From contig JAODUO010000886.1 in assembly GCA_025642075.2 (NCBI GenBank), positions 1 to 64,000 on the forward strand: DNA of 64,000 bases, written 5' to 3'. The stretch's first letter is position 1. Every line of letters starts with the position of its first letter. The DNA comes from Ridgeia piscesae. Taxonomy: Eukaryota; Annelida; Polychaeta; Sabellida; Siboglinidae. The position numbers were made by a program, and so were the translations under genes. Positions 49,801-63,355 of the stretch are shown in pieces. The notes under the pieces are model-generated. The model was given only the letters and a program-made list of their open reading frames with translations. It did not search any database and was not told the origin of the DNA.

Positions 49801-50595
49801 ATTTCTATACTGCACTACAGGACATGTAATGTTCTCATTCTATTTCTATACTGCACTACAGGACTTGTAATGTTCTCATTCTATTTCTATACTGCTCTAC
49901 AGGACTTGTAATGTTCTCATTCTATTTCTATACTGCACTACAGGACTTGTAATGTTCTCATTCTATTTCTATACTGCACTACAGGACATGTAATGTTCTC
50001 ATTCTATTTCTATACTGCACTACAGGACATGTAATGTTCTCATTCTATTTCTATACTGCACTACAGGACTTGTAATGTTCTCATTCTATTTCTATACTGC
50101 ACTACAGGACATGTAATGTTCTCATTCTATTTCTATACTGCACTACAGGACATGTAATGTTCTCATTCTATTTCTATACTGCACTACAGGACATGTAATG
50201 TTCTCATTCTATTTCTATACTGCTCTACAGGACTTGTAATGTTCTCATTCTATTTCTATACTGCACTACAGGACATGTAATGTTCTCATTCTATTTATAT
50301 ACTGCATTACTGGACATGTAATGTTGTCATTCTATTTCTATACTGCACTACAGGACATATAATGTTCTCATTCTATTTATATACTGCATTACTGGACATG
50401 TAATGTTGTCATTCTATTTCTATACTGCACTGCAGGACATGTAATGTTCTCATTCTATACTGCACTTCAGGACTTGTAATGTTCTCATTCTATTTTTATA
50501 CTGCACTACATGACATGTAATGTTCTCATTCTATTTTTATACTGCACTACAGGACATGTATACAGCACATGTAATGTTCTCATTCTATTTCTCAA
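46888..50595. repeat. 41-bp array, about 90 copies
   Basis: Unit GTAATGTTCTCATTCTATTT CTATACTGCACTACAGGACTT. At 46900-47310 GCACTACAG and GTACTGCAG units alternate (82-bp higher order). Later units differ mainly by ACTTG or ACATG. Units from 47880 to 48640 carry many one- to three-base deletions. On the + strand each unit resembles a 3' splice site (pyrimidine-rich, then CACTACAG|GAC). Confidence 0.97.
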
Positions 50596-50599
50596 CATA

Positions 50600-53250
50600 G
50601 TTATTCAACACCTAAAGCAGTGCTATCAAGACTACCAGTGCCATGATGACAGCACCTACCAACCACAATTCCATGATTATCAACATAGCATCAGTACTGA
50701 CACCTGGTGGATCATGTTAACTCAAATGTTAGATTATGGCAACACCTTGTGTACAAATCCTTTGTGAAAAGTTACTTGGGTATTATGTACACACAAACCA
50801 CATAGAACTAGTTCACTGCATGAAACCAAATTGCTTTCTCAAAACCATTGCAACAAAAAAATTACAAATCAATGACCGACTATTTAGTGCTACGTATTAA
50901 TGAACCCAGTGTTCGCCAGGAGGCAGTAGTGTTGTGTGTAAGTAACCCAAGTGTTCACCAGGAGGCAGTATTGTTGTGTTAGTAACCCCAGTATTCACCA
51001 GTTGTATCTTAACCTCATTAGGGGTCACAGCACAGATCACTGATGTTAAGTCTCCTGGTTTTGCTGGGAGCCTCCCGGTATTGTACCACATCTCCTAGTC
51101 TCCCAGCAGGTGCAGCAAATCTCCTGGTTTTCAATTAAACTAAAATAAACAAATTCTACCTAATTTACCCAACTGGGTGTGAATAATTGGCTTTTTTTCT
51201 GGCAGCGTATTGTCTGGCATGTTTTTCTGTGTAGCCTCACAATGGTTTGTTTACATCATTGCAAAGTTAATTATGTCGTCTACAACTATGTCACTGGATG
51301 TCGGAAAAATTCTGCGTACATTTTAAATAAATGCAGTTTGAAAATCGTCTCCACTTAACACAGGCACCAACTCTGCCTGCAACAAGTTACAGTTGTGCTA
51401 CAGCATGTACATATGAACAAACAATCCATTTCTGGAACACACTGAAACAATGTAACACACTTGTCAAACAGTTAGTGGGGCTGAGCAGATGACTGCATTT
51501 TCTCATCAGACATCACTGCATCACTGGGTTACTTGGCTAGTTTGAAATACACTTTTTTGTGGGAACTGAGTGCAACAGATGACAGCAGCTCGAGTGTTAG
51601 CATTATTAGCCATTTTGTTTACATGACACACGTATGCAGAACGGCATGGGTATTTTGTTTTAAATACTGATTGACACAGCTCAAGGTATGATATTTTGAT
51701 GAAACTTGATCAGTCTGTCTATGACATGATGGCAGTATCTGTGCAGAAATGTCTGGTTTTTTTTAAAGAAACACTTTCCTTATAACCCAAAAGAACATTA
51801 ACCTGGCCCTCAAAGGGAAACTTAACAGTGGTCTGTGCTTGTTAGGAGGCAGTAATTACTGCTGTATTGTTGTACTGTTGTGTGTTGATATTAATAACCT
51901 GCCCAGTGAACTGCTTTAGCTATGTTCTATCATTTTTATCACTTTAAATAAAGTACAGACACAATGCCAATACACTTTCACATAAAGCAACAATTCAATA
52001 TTATGTTATAATTTAATAACTAAAAAATGCTTAATTTGATTATAAATTGAAACTACTGAGTATAACAAGTTTAATGTAATCTGTGCCCAGCTGGACTGAT
52101 TCTTGCGGCCTATGAGACTTGCTCTAATGTCTGTAATGCTTCATTCTAATCACCTTATGCTCCACCCAGTTGCATAAATGTATAAGTGGTAAACACAGGC
52201 TGCTCATGAAATTTTGAATTGGAGAATTAGTGTTTAAGATATAAATGAACCGCCTGGATTGGAACACAGCATAGGTTGTTGGTCTGTGACGGGAGCTGCA
52301 GCTAGAGTCAGCTGTCATCACACCTGCCAGGCAGGGACAGACAGTCCAGGCTCTACCCTGCCCTGGGCAACAACTGCTAGTCTAGTTGATGTATACATTA
52401 TGTACCAAGCTCTGGGGAAACTAAATGTCAACACAAAAACAAAACATGTTTATTTTACACCGCCGTGTCTGGTGTTACTCAGTTCTAGAGTTATAAAACA
52501 GCTATGTATCCATTGGTTACACATTCAGATGGAAGCCACAATGGATCCAATGGGCAGACAGCTGGACAGATGCTGCAAAGAATCCAATAGCTAAGACACA
52601 GAAGGTCAGCCAAATTGACTAACAATAGGATAAAAGATACATGGATCAGTGTCATCCCACTAGGCTCGGTGTCTCTAGCCCCTATCCCAGTAGGGGCCCA
52701 GAGGTGTGGGAACTGAGTGCCAGTAACCCCCACTCAGTATGTTGTTGGTTTAACATATACCCTTTTTCTTCTAGTTGTAGGTAGAGTTCGTCTGATGTTA
52801 CACTTCTTCAATACAATACTACCCAGGGTAATGACAAATGACGTCATCGTATACGTGGGTTGCTCGTAATTGCCCTCGGCTCTGTTCATTGGTGTCTATG
52901 TCTTTCTGATCCAGATGGCTTCCTGTATTTGTCTTTGGCTCTTTATTAATGATTTCCTCTCCCTCCCAGTCTATGATGGGACTCGCACGGTCTGTTAGGG
53001 CAGATTTGTTGAAGTTAGACATTAATCTTTTTTCCTAACCCCTTGTGTGTTTCTCATCGTACGTGTTGTGTACATCCTTCCACGTATACGATGATGTCCT
53101 TCGTCATTAGTACTGAAGAAGTCGGCATGTAACATCAGAAGAAAAGAAAGATCTTCATTTTGGATATGAAAAATTTAAAACTTTTGATTGGTAGAAGAAC
53201 TATCCTGAGAAATGTTCATTAACATAAAGCAGTTTGAGGTGACCAAACCC
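50600..53250. other. Unique DNA
   Basis: A small duplicated phrase CACCAGGAGGCAGTA occurs at 50910-50970. No gene is recognised. Confidence 0.5.
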
Positions 53251-53257
53251 TACTTGG

Positions 53258-53455
53258 ACTGGAATACATGTTGTGTGATCATTGGAATACATGTTGTGTG
53301 ATCACTGGAATTCATATTGTGTGATCACTGGAATACATGTTGTGTGATCACTGGAATACATGGTGTGTGATCACTGGAATACATGTTGTGTGATCACTGG
53401 AATACATGTTGTGTGATCACTGGAATACATGTTGTGTGATGTGATCACTGGAACA
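53258..53455. repeat. 23-bp tandem repeat, about eight copies
   Basis: ACTGGAATACATGTTGTGTG followed by ATC, nearly identical in all copies. Confidence 0.95.
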
Positions 53456-53784
53456 CACTCATATCTCAGTACCATGGACAATTTCCTGTAATTTCATTAA
53501 CATTTCCTGCAAACAATCAGCTTTGATCACACTTTTCTCATAACAACAATTGATGCATTGAACACTAATGGTTTTTTTATTGCCATTTAGTGACTACTTC
53601 TCTTAATGGTTGGTTACTTGACAAATATGAAGGTTTTACGGTTTCCCTCCAATTAAACAATCTGGCATCTAAAATAAGGTGGGCCAGAACACTGAATGTA
53701 ATAGCCAGGTAATGTTGGCAACAGGATAAGTAGTGCCACTAGCACTGGGGCTACTGGCACAGTGTTAGGGAGACTAAATCAACA

Positions 53785-56700
53785 GATCAAATGGACAGAC
53801 AGTTGGATGGGAGTCATGAACACAGTTGGAGGGGAGTCACAATGGTGCAAATGGACAGACAGTTGGATGGGAGTCACGAACACAGTTGGAGGGGAGTCAC
53901 AATTGTGCAAATGGACAGACAGTTGGATGGGAGTCATGAACACAGTTGGAGAGGAGTCACAATGGTGCAAATGGACAGACAGTTGGATGGGAGTCACGAA
54001 CACAGTTGGAAGGGAGTCACAATGGTGCAAATGGACAGACAGTTGGATGGGAGTCATGAACACAGTTGGAGGGGAGTCACAATGGATCAAATGGACAGAC
54101 AGTTGGATGGGAGTCATGAACACAGTTGGAGGGGAGTCACAATGGTGCAAATGGACAGACAGTTGGATGGGAGTCATGAACACAGTTGGAGGGGAGTCAC
54201 AATGGTGCAAATGGACAGACAGTTGGATGGGAGTCATGAACACAGTTGGAGGGGAGTCACAATGGTGCAAATGGACAGACAGTTGGATGGGAGTCATGAA
54301 CACAGTTGGAAGGGAGTCACAATGGTGCAAATGGACAGACAGTTGGATGGGAGTCACGAACATAGTTGGAAGGGAGTCACAATGGTGCAAATGGACAGAC
54401 AGTTGGATGGGAGTCATAAAGACAGTTGGAAGGGAGTCACAATGGTGCAAATGGACAGACAGTTGGATGGGAGTCATGAACACAGTTGGAGGGGAGTCAC
54501 AATGGTGCAAATGGACAGACAGTTGGATGGGAGTCATGAACACAGTTGGAGGGGAGTCACAATGGTGCAAATGGACAGACAGTTGGATGGGAGTCATGAA
54601 CACAGTTGGAGGGGAGTCACAATGGTGCAAATGGACAGACAGTTGGATGGGAGTCATGAACACAGTTGGAGGGGAGTCACAATGGTGCAAATGGACAGAC
54701 AGTTGGATGGGAGTCATGAACACAGTTGGAAGGGAGTCACAATGGTGCAAATGGACAGACAGTTGGATGGGAGTCATGAACACAGTTGGAAGGGAGTCAC
54801 AATGGTGCAAATGGACAGACAGTTGGATGGGAGTCATGAACACAGTTGGAGGGGAGTCACAATGGTGCAAATGGACAGACAGTTGGATGGGAGTCATGAA
54901 CACAGTTGGAGGGGAGTCACAATGGTGCAAATGGACAGACAGTTGGATGGGAGTCATGAACACAGTTGGAGGGGAGTCACAATGGTGCAAATGGACAGAC
55001 AGTTGGATGGGAGTCATGAACACAGTTGGAGGGGAGTCACAATGGTGCAAATGGACAGACAGTTGGATGGGAGTCATGAACACAGTTGGAGGGGAGTCAT
55101 AATGGTACAAATGGACAGACAGTTGGATGGGAGTCATGAACACAGTTGGAGGGGAGTCACAATTGTGCAAATGGACAGACAGTTGGATGGGAGTCATGAA
55201 CACAGTTGGAGGGGAGTCACAATGGATCAAATGGACAGACAGTTGGATGGGAGTCATGAACACAGTTGGAGAGGAGTCACAATGGTGCAAATGGACAGAC
55301 AGTTGGATGGGAGTCACGAACATAGTTGGAAGGGAGTCACAATGGTGCAAATGGACAGACAGTTGGATGGGAGTCATGAACACAGTTGGAAGGGAGTCAC
55401 AATGGTGCAAATGGACAGACAGTTGGATGGGAGTCATGAACACAGTTGGAGGGGAGTCACAATGGTGCAAATGGACAGACAGTTGGATGGGAGTCATCAA
55501 CACAGTTGGAAGGGAGTCATAATGGTGCAAATGGACAGACAGTTGGATGGGAGTCATGAACACAGTTGGGAGTCACAATGGTGCAAATGGACAGACAGTT
55601 GGATGGGAGTCATGAACACAGTTGGAGGGGAGTCACAATGGTGCAAATGGACAGACAGTTGGATGGGAGTCATGAACACAGTTGGAAGGAAGTCACAATG
55701 GTGCAAATGGACAGACAGTTGGATGGGAGTCATGAACACAGTTGGAGGGGAGTCACAATGATGCAAATGGACAGACAGTTGGATGGGAGTCATGAACACA
55801 GTTGGAAGGGAGTCATAATGGTGCAAATGGACAGACAGTTGGATGGGAGTCATGAACACAGTTGGAAGGGAGTCACAATGGTGCAAATGGACAGACAGTT
55901 GGATGGGAGTCATGAACACAGTTGGAGGGGAGTCACAATGGATCAAATGGACAGACAGTTGGATGGGAGTCATGAACACAGTTGGAGGGGAGTCACAATG
56001 GTGCAAATGGACAGACAGTTGGATGGGAGTCATGAACACAGTTGGAGGGGAGTCACAATGGTGCAAATGGACAGACAGTTGGATGGGAGTCATGAACACA
56101 GTTGGAAGGGAGTCACAATGGTGCAAATGGACAGACAGTTGGATGGGAGTCATGAACACAGTTGGAAGGGAGTCACAATGGTGCAAATGGACAGACAGTT
56201 GGATGGGAGTCATGAACACAGTTGGAAGGGAGTCACAATGGTGCAAATGGACAGACAGTTGGATGGGAGTCATGAACACAGTTGGAGGGGAGTCACAATG
56301 GTGCAAATGGACAGACAGTTGGATGGGAGTCATGAACACAGTTGGAGGGGAGTCATAATGGTACAAATGGACAGACAGTTGGATGGGAGTCATGAACACA
56401 GTTGGAAGGGAGTCACAATGGTGCAAATGGACAGACAGTTGGATGGGAGTCATGAACACAGTTGGAGGGGAGTCACAATGGTGCAAATGGACAGACAGTT
56501 GGATGTGAGTCATGAACACAGTTGGAGGGGAGTCACAATAGTGCAAATGGACAGACAGTTGGGTGGGAGTCATGAACACAGTTGGAGGGGAGTCACAATG
56601 GTGCAAATGGACAGACAGTTGGATGGGAGTCATGAACACAGTTGGAAGGGAGTCACAATGGTGCAAATGGACAGACAGTTGGGTGGGAGTCATGAACACA

Positions 56701-58362
56701 GTTGGAGGGGAGTCACAATGGTGCAAATGGACAGACAGTTGGATGGGAGTCATGAACACAGTTGGAGGGGAGTCACAATGGTGCAAATGGACAGACAGTT
56801 GGATGGGAGTCATGAACACAGTTGGAGGGGAGTCACAATGGTGCAAATGGACAGACAGTTGGATGGGAGTCATGAACACAGTTGGAAGGGAGTCACAATG
56901 GTGCAAATGGACAGACAGTTGGATGGGAGTCATGAACACAGTTGGAGGGGAGTCACAATGATGCAAATGGACAGACAGTTGGATGGGAGTCATGAACACA
57001 GTTGGAGGGGAGTCACAATGGATCAAATGGACAGACAGTTGGATGGGAGTCATGAACACAGTTGGAGGGGAGTCACAATGGTGCAAATGGACAGACAGTT
57101 GGATGGGAGTCATGAACACAGTTGGAGGGGAGTCACAATGGTGCAAATGGACAGACAGTTGGATGGGGGTCATGAACACAGTTGGAAGGGAGTCACAATG
57201 GTGCAAATGGACAGACAGTTGGATGGGGTCATGAACACAGTTGGAAGGGAGTCACAATGGTGCAAATGGACAGACAGTTGGATGGGAGTCATGAACACAG
57301 TTGGAAGGGAGTCACAATGGTGCAAATGGACAGACAGTTGGATGGGAGTCATGAACACAGTTGGAGGGGAGTCACAATGGTGCAAATGGACAGACAGTTG
57401 GATGGGAGTCATGAACACAGTTGGAGGGGAGTCACAATGGTGCAAATGGACAGACAGTTGGATGGGAGTCATGAACACAGTTGGAGGGGAGTCACAATGG
57501 TGCAAATGGACAGACAGTTGGATGGGAGTCATGAACACAGTTGGAGGGGAGTCACAATGGTGCAAATGGACAGACAGTTGGATGGGAGTCATGAACACAG
57601 TTGGAGGGGAGTCACAATGGTGCAAATGGACAGACAGTTGGATGGGAGTCATGAACACAGTTGGAGGGGAGTCACAATGGTGCAAATGGACAGACAGTTG
57701 GGTGGGAGTCATGAACACAGTTGGAGGGGAGTCACAATGGTGCAAATGGACAGACAGTTGGATGGGAGTCATGAACACAGTTGGAGGGGAGTCACAATGG
57801 TGCAAATGGACAGACAGTTGGATGGGAGTCATGAACACAGTTGGAGGGGAGTCACAATGGATCAAATGGACAGACAGTTGGATGGGAGTCATGAACACAG
57901 TTGGAGGGGAGTCACAATGGTGCAAATGGACAGACAGTTGGATGGGAGTCATGAACACAGTTGGAGGGGAGTCACAATGGATCAAATGGACAGACAGTTG
58001 GATGGGAGTCATGAACACAGTTGGAGGGGAGTCACAATGGTGCAAATGGACAGACAGTTGGTTGGGAGTCATGAACACAGTTGGAGGGGAGTCACAATGG
58101 TGCAAATGGACAGACAGTTGGATGGGAGTCATGAACACAGTTGGAAGGGAGTCACAATGGTGCAAATGGACAGACAGTTGGATGGGAGTCATGAACACAG
58201 TTGGAGGGGAGTCACAATGGTGCAAATGGACAGACAGTTGGATGGGAGTCATGAACACAGTTGGAGGGGAGTCACAATGGTGCAAATGGACAGACAGTTG
58301 GATGTGAGTCATGAACACAGTTGGAGGGGAGTCACAATGGTGCAAATGGACAGACAGTTAAA
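53785..58362. repeat. 60-bp array, about 76 nearly identical copies
   Basis: Unit ATGGACAGACAGTTGGATGG then GAGTCATGAACACAGTTGGA and GGGGAGTCACAATGGTGCAA. Variation is limited to a few sites (ggagggg/ggaaggg, gtgcaa/gatcaa, catgaa/cacgaa). One 8-bp-scale loss near 55568 and one single-base loss near 57226 shift the frame. Because 60 is a multiple of three, frames stay open on both strands (up to 913 codons), which is not evidence of coding. Confidence 0.97.
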
Positions 58363-58369
58363 CAGAGGT

Positions 58370-59590
58370 CACAATAGACCAACCAAGCCAACAAGTACAA
58401 CCAGCTGCAGCCTCCAAATGCCAGGCATTGATGTTGACTGAAGTACAGGCATTGCTATTTACACAGTGCTCTCACTGAGAAGGGCAGCTTTGAGGTGCAG
58501 TGTAGCATACTGCTGCAGCAGCCTGGGTACTTTAGCCGCAGGCATCAAGTCTGTAGCTCAAGCTGTTTACAATGTCAGATGATGAAATCTGGCTGAACCA
58601 AATTCAGTCAACTAACTGCTGTCAGCATGGCTGATACTTGTGATGATGGGTGATCATTACCATCAACTCATGTCTTACTGACAGACTGGGATGGAGATTT
58701 ACTGTCAAAGCAAACATGTCTTCTTAAATAATTCTTGGTCTGTTCATACTAGCATGCTTTGTTGGTATGATATTAAGACAGTCGTGATGCTGTCAAATTG
58801 TGTTAGTTGTACTATAATTACTGGCTAAGTGTGTAACTGCACTTACTGGGAGAGCTACTTAAATATCAGAACCATTTTTACAACTGACCACAGTGGTGAT
58901 ATTGTAACTTACTTAAATCACCATTTCTTCTTTAAGTATCAGCAGTAGGTTTTGTCATTTAAAACATGAACTCTGGGATAGACAGTCCTTTTAAGGCCAA
59001 ACACTTAGAAAAGTTTAATAACGGTTCCACAAACTTAACTTAAGCTAGAGAGCTATTGTCAAAAAACTGTAGAAAGCAACTAATGTAATTATTTGTATTT
59101 CTTTACCATATTACTTCACATTCCAAACAGCATTTGCATATGGCAAGAACAAAATATGATGTTTTGTTCACGGGCTGTGTTATCAGAACACTACCACTAA
59201 CACTAAGCTACAGCTAATTGTTTTAAACAATCAAAAGCTACAACCAACACAGCAATGCCACTGTAACGATGTTGAAACACCAATAACTAACAGACATGAT
59301 GATGACTGTCATGACAAATAACGTAATGACATGAATGACTGTAGTGACGTAAACATAAATGGATGGGGTTGCTCACAAACTAATAGGGTCATCCATAGTT
59401 TGGCAAAGAAACTACACGTTTGTTTTGTCTGGCAAATACTGACATCACAGCAAGGTCAAACTCCCTCCTCTGCATGCATTCAAGAGGTTGTTTATTTTGC
59501 TTGGAGTATCTGTGTAATACAATCAGGACAATTATACAGACAGCAGTTAGCACCCACACCACCACACACTCATCACAGTTACATAGTACC
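58370..59590. other. Unique DNA
   Basis: No gene recognised. Confidence 0.5.
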
Positions 59591-59599
59591 CAACCCACG

Positions 59600-60265
59600 G
59601 TTAGGTTCAAATACGTATTTGTAGATGTATACCAAAACTTGGTGTATTTGTATTTGTACTGAAAATCACAAAAGGGCGTTTATTTGTATTTGATATTTGG
59701 TCTGTATTTTAAAAGTATTTGCAAATACAATCAAATACACATAAATTTACTGGTTTACCAACAAAAGGTAAAGCACTGCCTGACATAAGCTGGTTCAGGA
59801 GACTTGACAGAATGTTTTTTCAAGCCTATGGTCAACTGTGGGCAGGCAAAGCTGAGAAAATTGGCCAACAGTCAAGCTAGTCAAACATTAGCATCAATGA
59901 ATGAATGAGAAGCCAGTGAAACCTATCTGTAGCCATAAAGGCAGGCATTCACAGGGAATGTGCTTCAAAGAACCCTGCTGTCACCCGCTGTGTAAACATT
60001 CTAGGCTGGGAAACAAAGAAAGCCAGGTTTCTTCTAGTACAGGGGAAGAGCTACCAACTAGTTGGCACACTAGGGCAATAATGGAAGTTTAGTAAACCTG
60101 CCTGCCAATTAGTCAACAGCAGTTAATAACGCCTTTGTAGCAACAGTGACCCTAATCAATTCTAAACATTTTGATGGACTAATGAACTTGGCATGGGGTC
60201 AAATACATTTGTAAAGTATTTGATACTTTCAAATACTTTTTCAAATACATTGTCAGTATCAACAT
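59600..60265. mobile_element. Possible non-autonomous DNA transposon flanked by AAATAC-rich ends
   Basis: The left part (59606-59740) is dense in GTATTTG/CAAATAC and the right part (60195-60255) in CAAATACATTTG/GTATTTGATAC. They could pair as long imperfect inverted ends around a unique 450-bp middle. Such AAATACT-rich ends are known from hAT-type elements. The boundaries and target duplication are not clear. Confidence 0.35.
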
Positions 60266-61005
60266 TTCTGTTTCATGATCACACGTAATGCCTGCAAAAG
60301 TTATTACCTTTACTGCAAATCACCTTTCACCAAATAATTCTTTTCAACCTTCAAATACCCATTGATTGCAACTTTAATTTGTCTTTCACCCAGCAGTGCT
60401 AACTATTGAAGAAAGTACTTGACAGCAGGTGTCCCCAGGGCCATGGCAGTTACCACAATATTTGTTTGCTCAGAGCCATATGGTGGATTAGCACCTGATA
60501 GTGACAATAGGCCTTTGTTCTTTAGTCAGGCTGGCATCAGGCTATACTGGTGTCCTGGCTGTCTTCCATGTTGCTCTGTCACACTTCCTCACAAGATCCT
60601 AGCAGTCAATAGCATTGCCTCTTCTGAGGGCATTTTATTACGAACCTCCTAGATTTACTTAACAAACAACAGCTTATGGCCTTTATCACCACATCATCCA
60701 GTTGATTGAGTTTATTCAGTAAAATGATATACATGTATATCAAAGTATTAAGAAATTACTATTATATTATAATTATACTGAGGATAACATACAAAAGCAT
60801 ACAGAAGTATACTTATTTCCAATGTGGTCCTCAAAAAGGAATTATTATTTAAAATACAACAGTTATAAAATAATTACAAATATATAAAATATTGTCAATA
60901 AAACGGTGTGTAACAAAAATATGAGTACTCTAGTCATAAACATGATAATACATAGTAAGATTAAGTTACAAAATGTACTATTATGGCATAACATAAAGAT
61001 TGTTC
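60266..61005. other. Unique AT-rich DNA
   Basis: No gene recognised. Confidence 0.5.
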
Positions 61006-61009
61006 CTAC

Positions 61010-61091
61010 CTGGTACTACTTTTAGATCGATATTGTTATATCTAAATGAGTTGTCCCGGGGCAATGAGAACCCAATAGTTCCACTCCACTC
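61010..61091 (-). CDS. Candidate 82-nt exon of an unidentified gene
   Basis: The acceptor GTATTACAG|GAGTGG and donor GTACCAG|GTAGGA enclose one open frame only: E-W-S-G-T-I-G-F-S-L-P-R-D-N-S-F-R-Y-N-N, then I-D-L-K-V-V-P. It enters in phase 0 and leaves in phase 1. The entry phase does not fit the 63356 donor. It is short, so chance cannot be excluded. Confidence 0.35.
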
Positions 61092-61659
61092 CTGTAATAC
61101 ACAAACTGTTCCACTGACTCCCATAACACACTCTATCTAGACAGAACTGTGGCTCACTGACCCGTCCAATCACTGTAGTAGACTATCAGGGAACTGACAG
61201 TCTGGGCAATCAGAAACAGATACAGTTTGACTGAGAGCAGGGCCACGTTCTAGTGCTGTAATGCCACTATTATCACTGACTACACCAAGTGGACTGCTGA
61301 CACACAGTGACACGCACCACACACGCACCACACATGCACCACACACAGCACCACATACTCAGTTATACAGTGTCTGTGACACTTCCACCCATCTGCCTGT
61401 CACCATCTGTAAAATGGTGTTGTTTGAAAATAATTGAGGGTTATTACCCATTATGAGCTACACATAATTACCCTGTTTCTATTTTCCCACATCTTCATTG
61501 CAACCAGCATGTAGGGCTCAGCCCGGGCTATCAGATGCTCCAGGTTGTCATCAGTTCATTTTTATATCCACAATATTACTGTGTCCGCTTCTATGCTCAT
61601 GTGTCCATTCCTACTAGCTCGTGTCAGGGGTTTAGGACAGTTTATGACAATTATAGACG

Positions 61660-62065
61660 ACCAGTAGAAAGTTATTGCATGACAACATTGTGTGATGTCT
61701 TTATGAAACCACCATCACACTAGTAAAGAGTTATGTCAATACAAGATTGTGGGGTGTCTTTATGAAACCACCATCACACTAGTAAAGAGTTATGTCAATA
61801 CAAGATTGTGGGGTGTCTTTATGAAACCACCATCACACTAGTAAAGAGTTATGTCAATACAAGATTGTGGGGTGTCTTTATGAAACCACCATCACACTAG
61901 TATAGAGTTATGTCAATACAAGATTGTGGGGTGTCTTTATGAAACCACCATCACACTAGTATAGAGTTATGTCAATACAAGATTGTGGGGTGTCTTTATG
62001 AAACCACCCATTACACTAGTATAGAGTTATGCCACGACAATATTGTAGGGTGTCCTTGAGAAAAA
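61660..62065. repeat. 59-bp tandem repeat, about six copies
   Basis: AGTAAAGAGTTATGTCAATA then CAAGATTGTGGGGTGTCTTT and ATGAAACCACCATCACACT. Copies two to five are almost identical; the end copies are diverged. Confidence 0.95.
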
Positions 62066-62728
62066 ACCCTCATACATCATACTCCCAAGCAAACTAACCC
62101 TGATGCGAAAAACAGGAAATTGATACAGATGTTTGAGTTCCCAAACCATGTGTAATTGTTCCACTGGAATGACCCACTTTTGTGTCAGGTTCACTCTTAT
62201 CCTCCATCCCCCCCCCCGGGAACCAACTCAAGGAAATCACAAATCTCTGATGTGTCCAGCTAACTACCACCATTACATGCCATTAGCGGATCAGTTAGGT
62301 AAAATTGTTGAGATGATCTTAGAGTTGTAAACAAGCATTGAGACTGCTGCTGTAACATGGACATTAGCCATTAGCCACTCAGAAACACAAGTTGACTAAA
62401 GACAAAGTTCATCGTCTGTTGTAGAGTTCTATTTTTAGCACCTGTCAAGTACTCTCAATATAGACCCAACACACAATGCTTGACATAATTGTCATGAATA
62501 AGCTAAACACATTTACTTATCAACGCATGTTACATGTATCCTGTCATCAAACCGTCTTCAACTAAGTTCTAAATTTTGTTTTAACAGGAAAAATGCATCT
62601 GACTGTGTGACAGTCAGATCTTAGTGACTCGTCTCCTTGCTGAAGCCATGGAAGGATATGTTATGAATGAGTGCTAAGCTGACAGTCCGACTGTTACTCT
62701 AATCACTACTTGTACATGAACATGACTA
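62066..62728. other. Unique DNA
   Basis: No gene recognised. Confidence 0.5.
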
Positions 62729-62730
62729 GT

Positions 62731-62929
62731 AAACACGAACACACGAACACACGAACACACGAACACACGAACACACGAACACACGAACACACGAACACAC
62801 GAACACACGAACACACGAAACACACGAACACACGAACACACAAACACACAAACACACAAACACACAAACACACAAACACACAAACACACAAACACACAAA
62901 CACACAAACACACAAACACACAAACACAC
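62731..62929. repeat. 8-bp array in two blocks
   Basis: About 13 copies of GAACACAC are followed by about 12 copies of AAACACAC. The switch is sharp, near 62840. One extra A near 62818 breaks the period. Confidence 0.95.
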
Positions 62930-63355
62930 TGCATGAACATGACACATAAGTAAGTCACATGAATATGGCATAAATAAATACGCTACCAAGTGATGAAAAT
63001 GGCATAGACATGAACAGCAGTACATAACATGTACGGAGGTCTAACATGTATGATTGCGACACATACATGTATGACATCAAGATCTCATGCCTAATGACAC
63101 AACAGACAGTCAAACAAGACAGTAATAAATGCAAGAAAGAATAGAACTATAAACTGTTTCAAACTATCCCCTTGTAGTGGAAGAAATACTGGCAATAAAA
63201 ATCACAGAATGAAGAATGATTGAATGCACATGACATTGTCTAGTTTAGAGACAACACAAACAGATTTTGACTAGTGGTCTGCAACTAAACAACAAATGGA
63301 TATCCCAACAAACACCTATGGCTGGAACTTGGAAGACAAGAAGTTGGACACTCAC
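62930..63355. other. Intron DNA below the 63356 donor
   Basis: No exon or array recognised. Confidence 0.5.

Noticed and set aside
53791..58307. Open frames of up to 913 codons on both strands
   Set aside because: They come from a 60-bp repeat whose length is a multiple of three. There is no start context, domain, or break in symmetry between strands.
59389..59610. - strand frame with a hydrophobic stretch (possible membrane segment)
   Set aside because: Only 73 codons, no conserved pattern or splice support, and partly inside the AAATAC-rich element.
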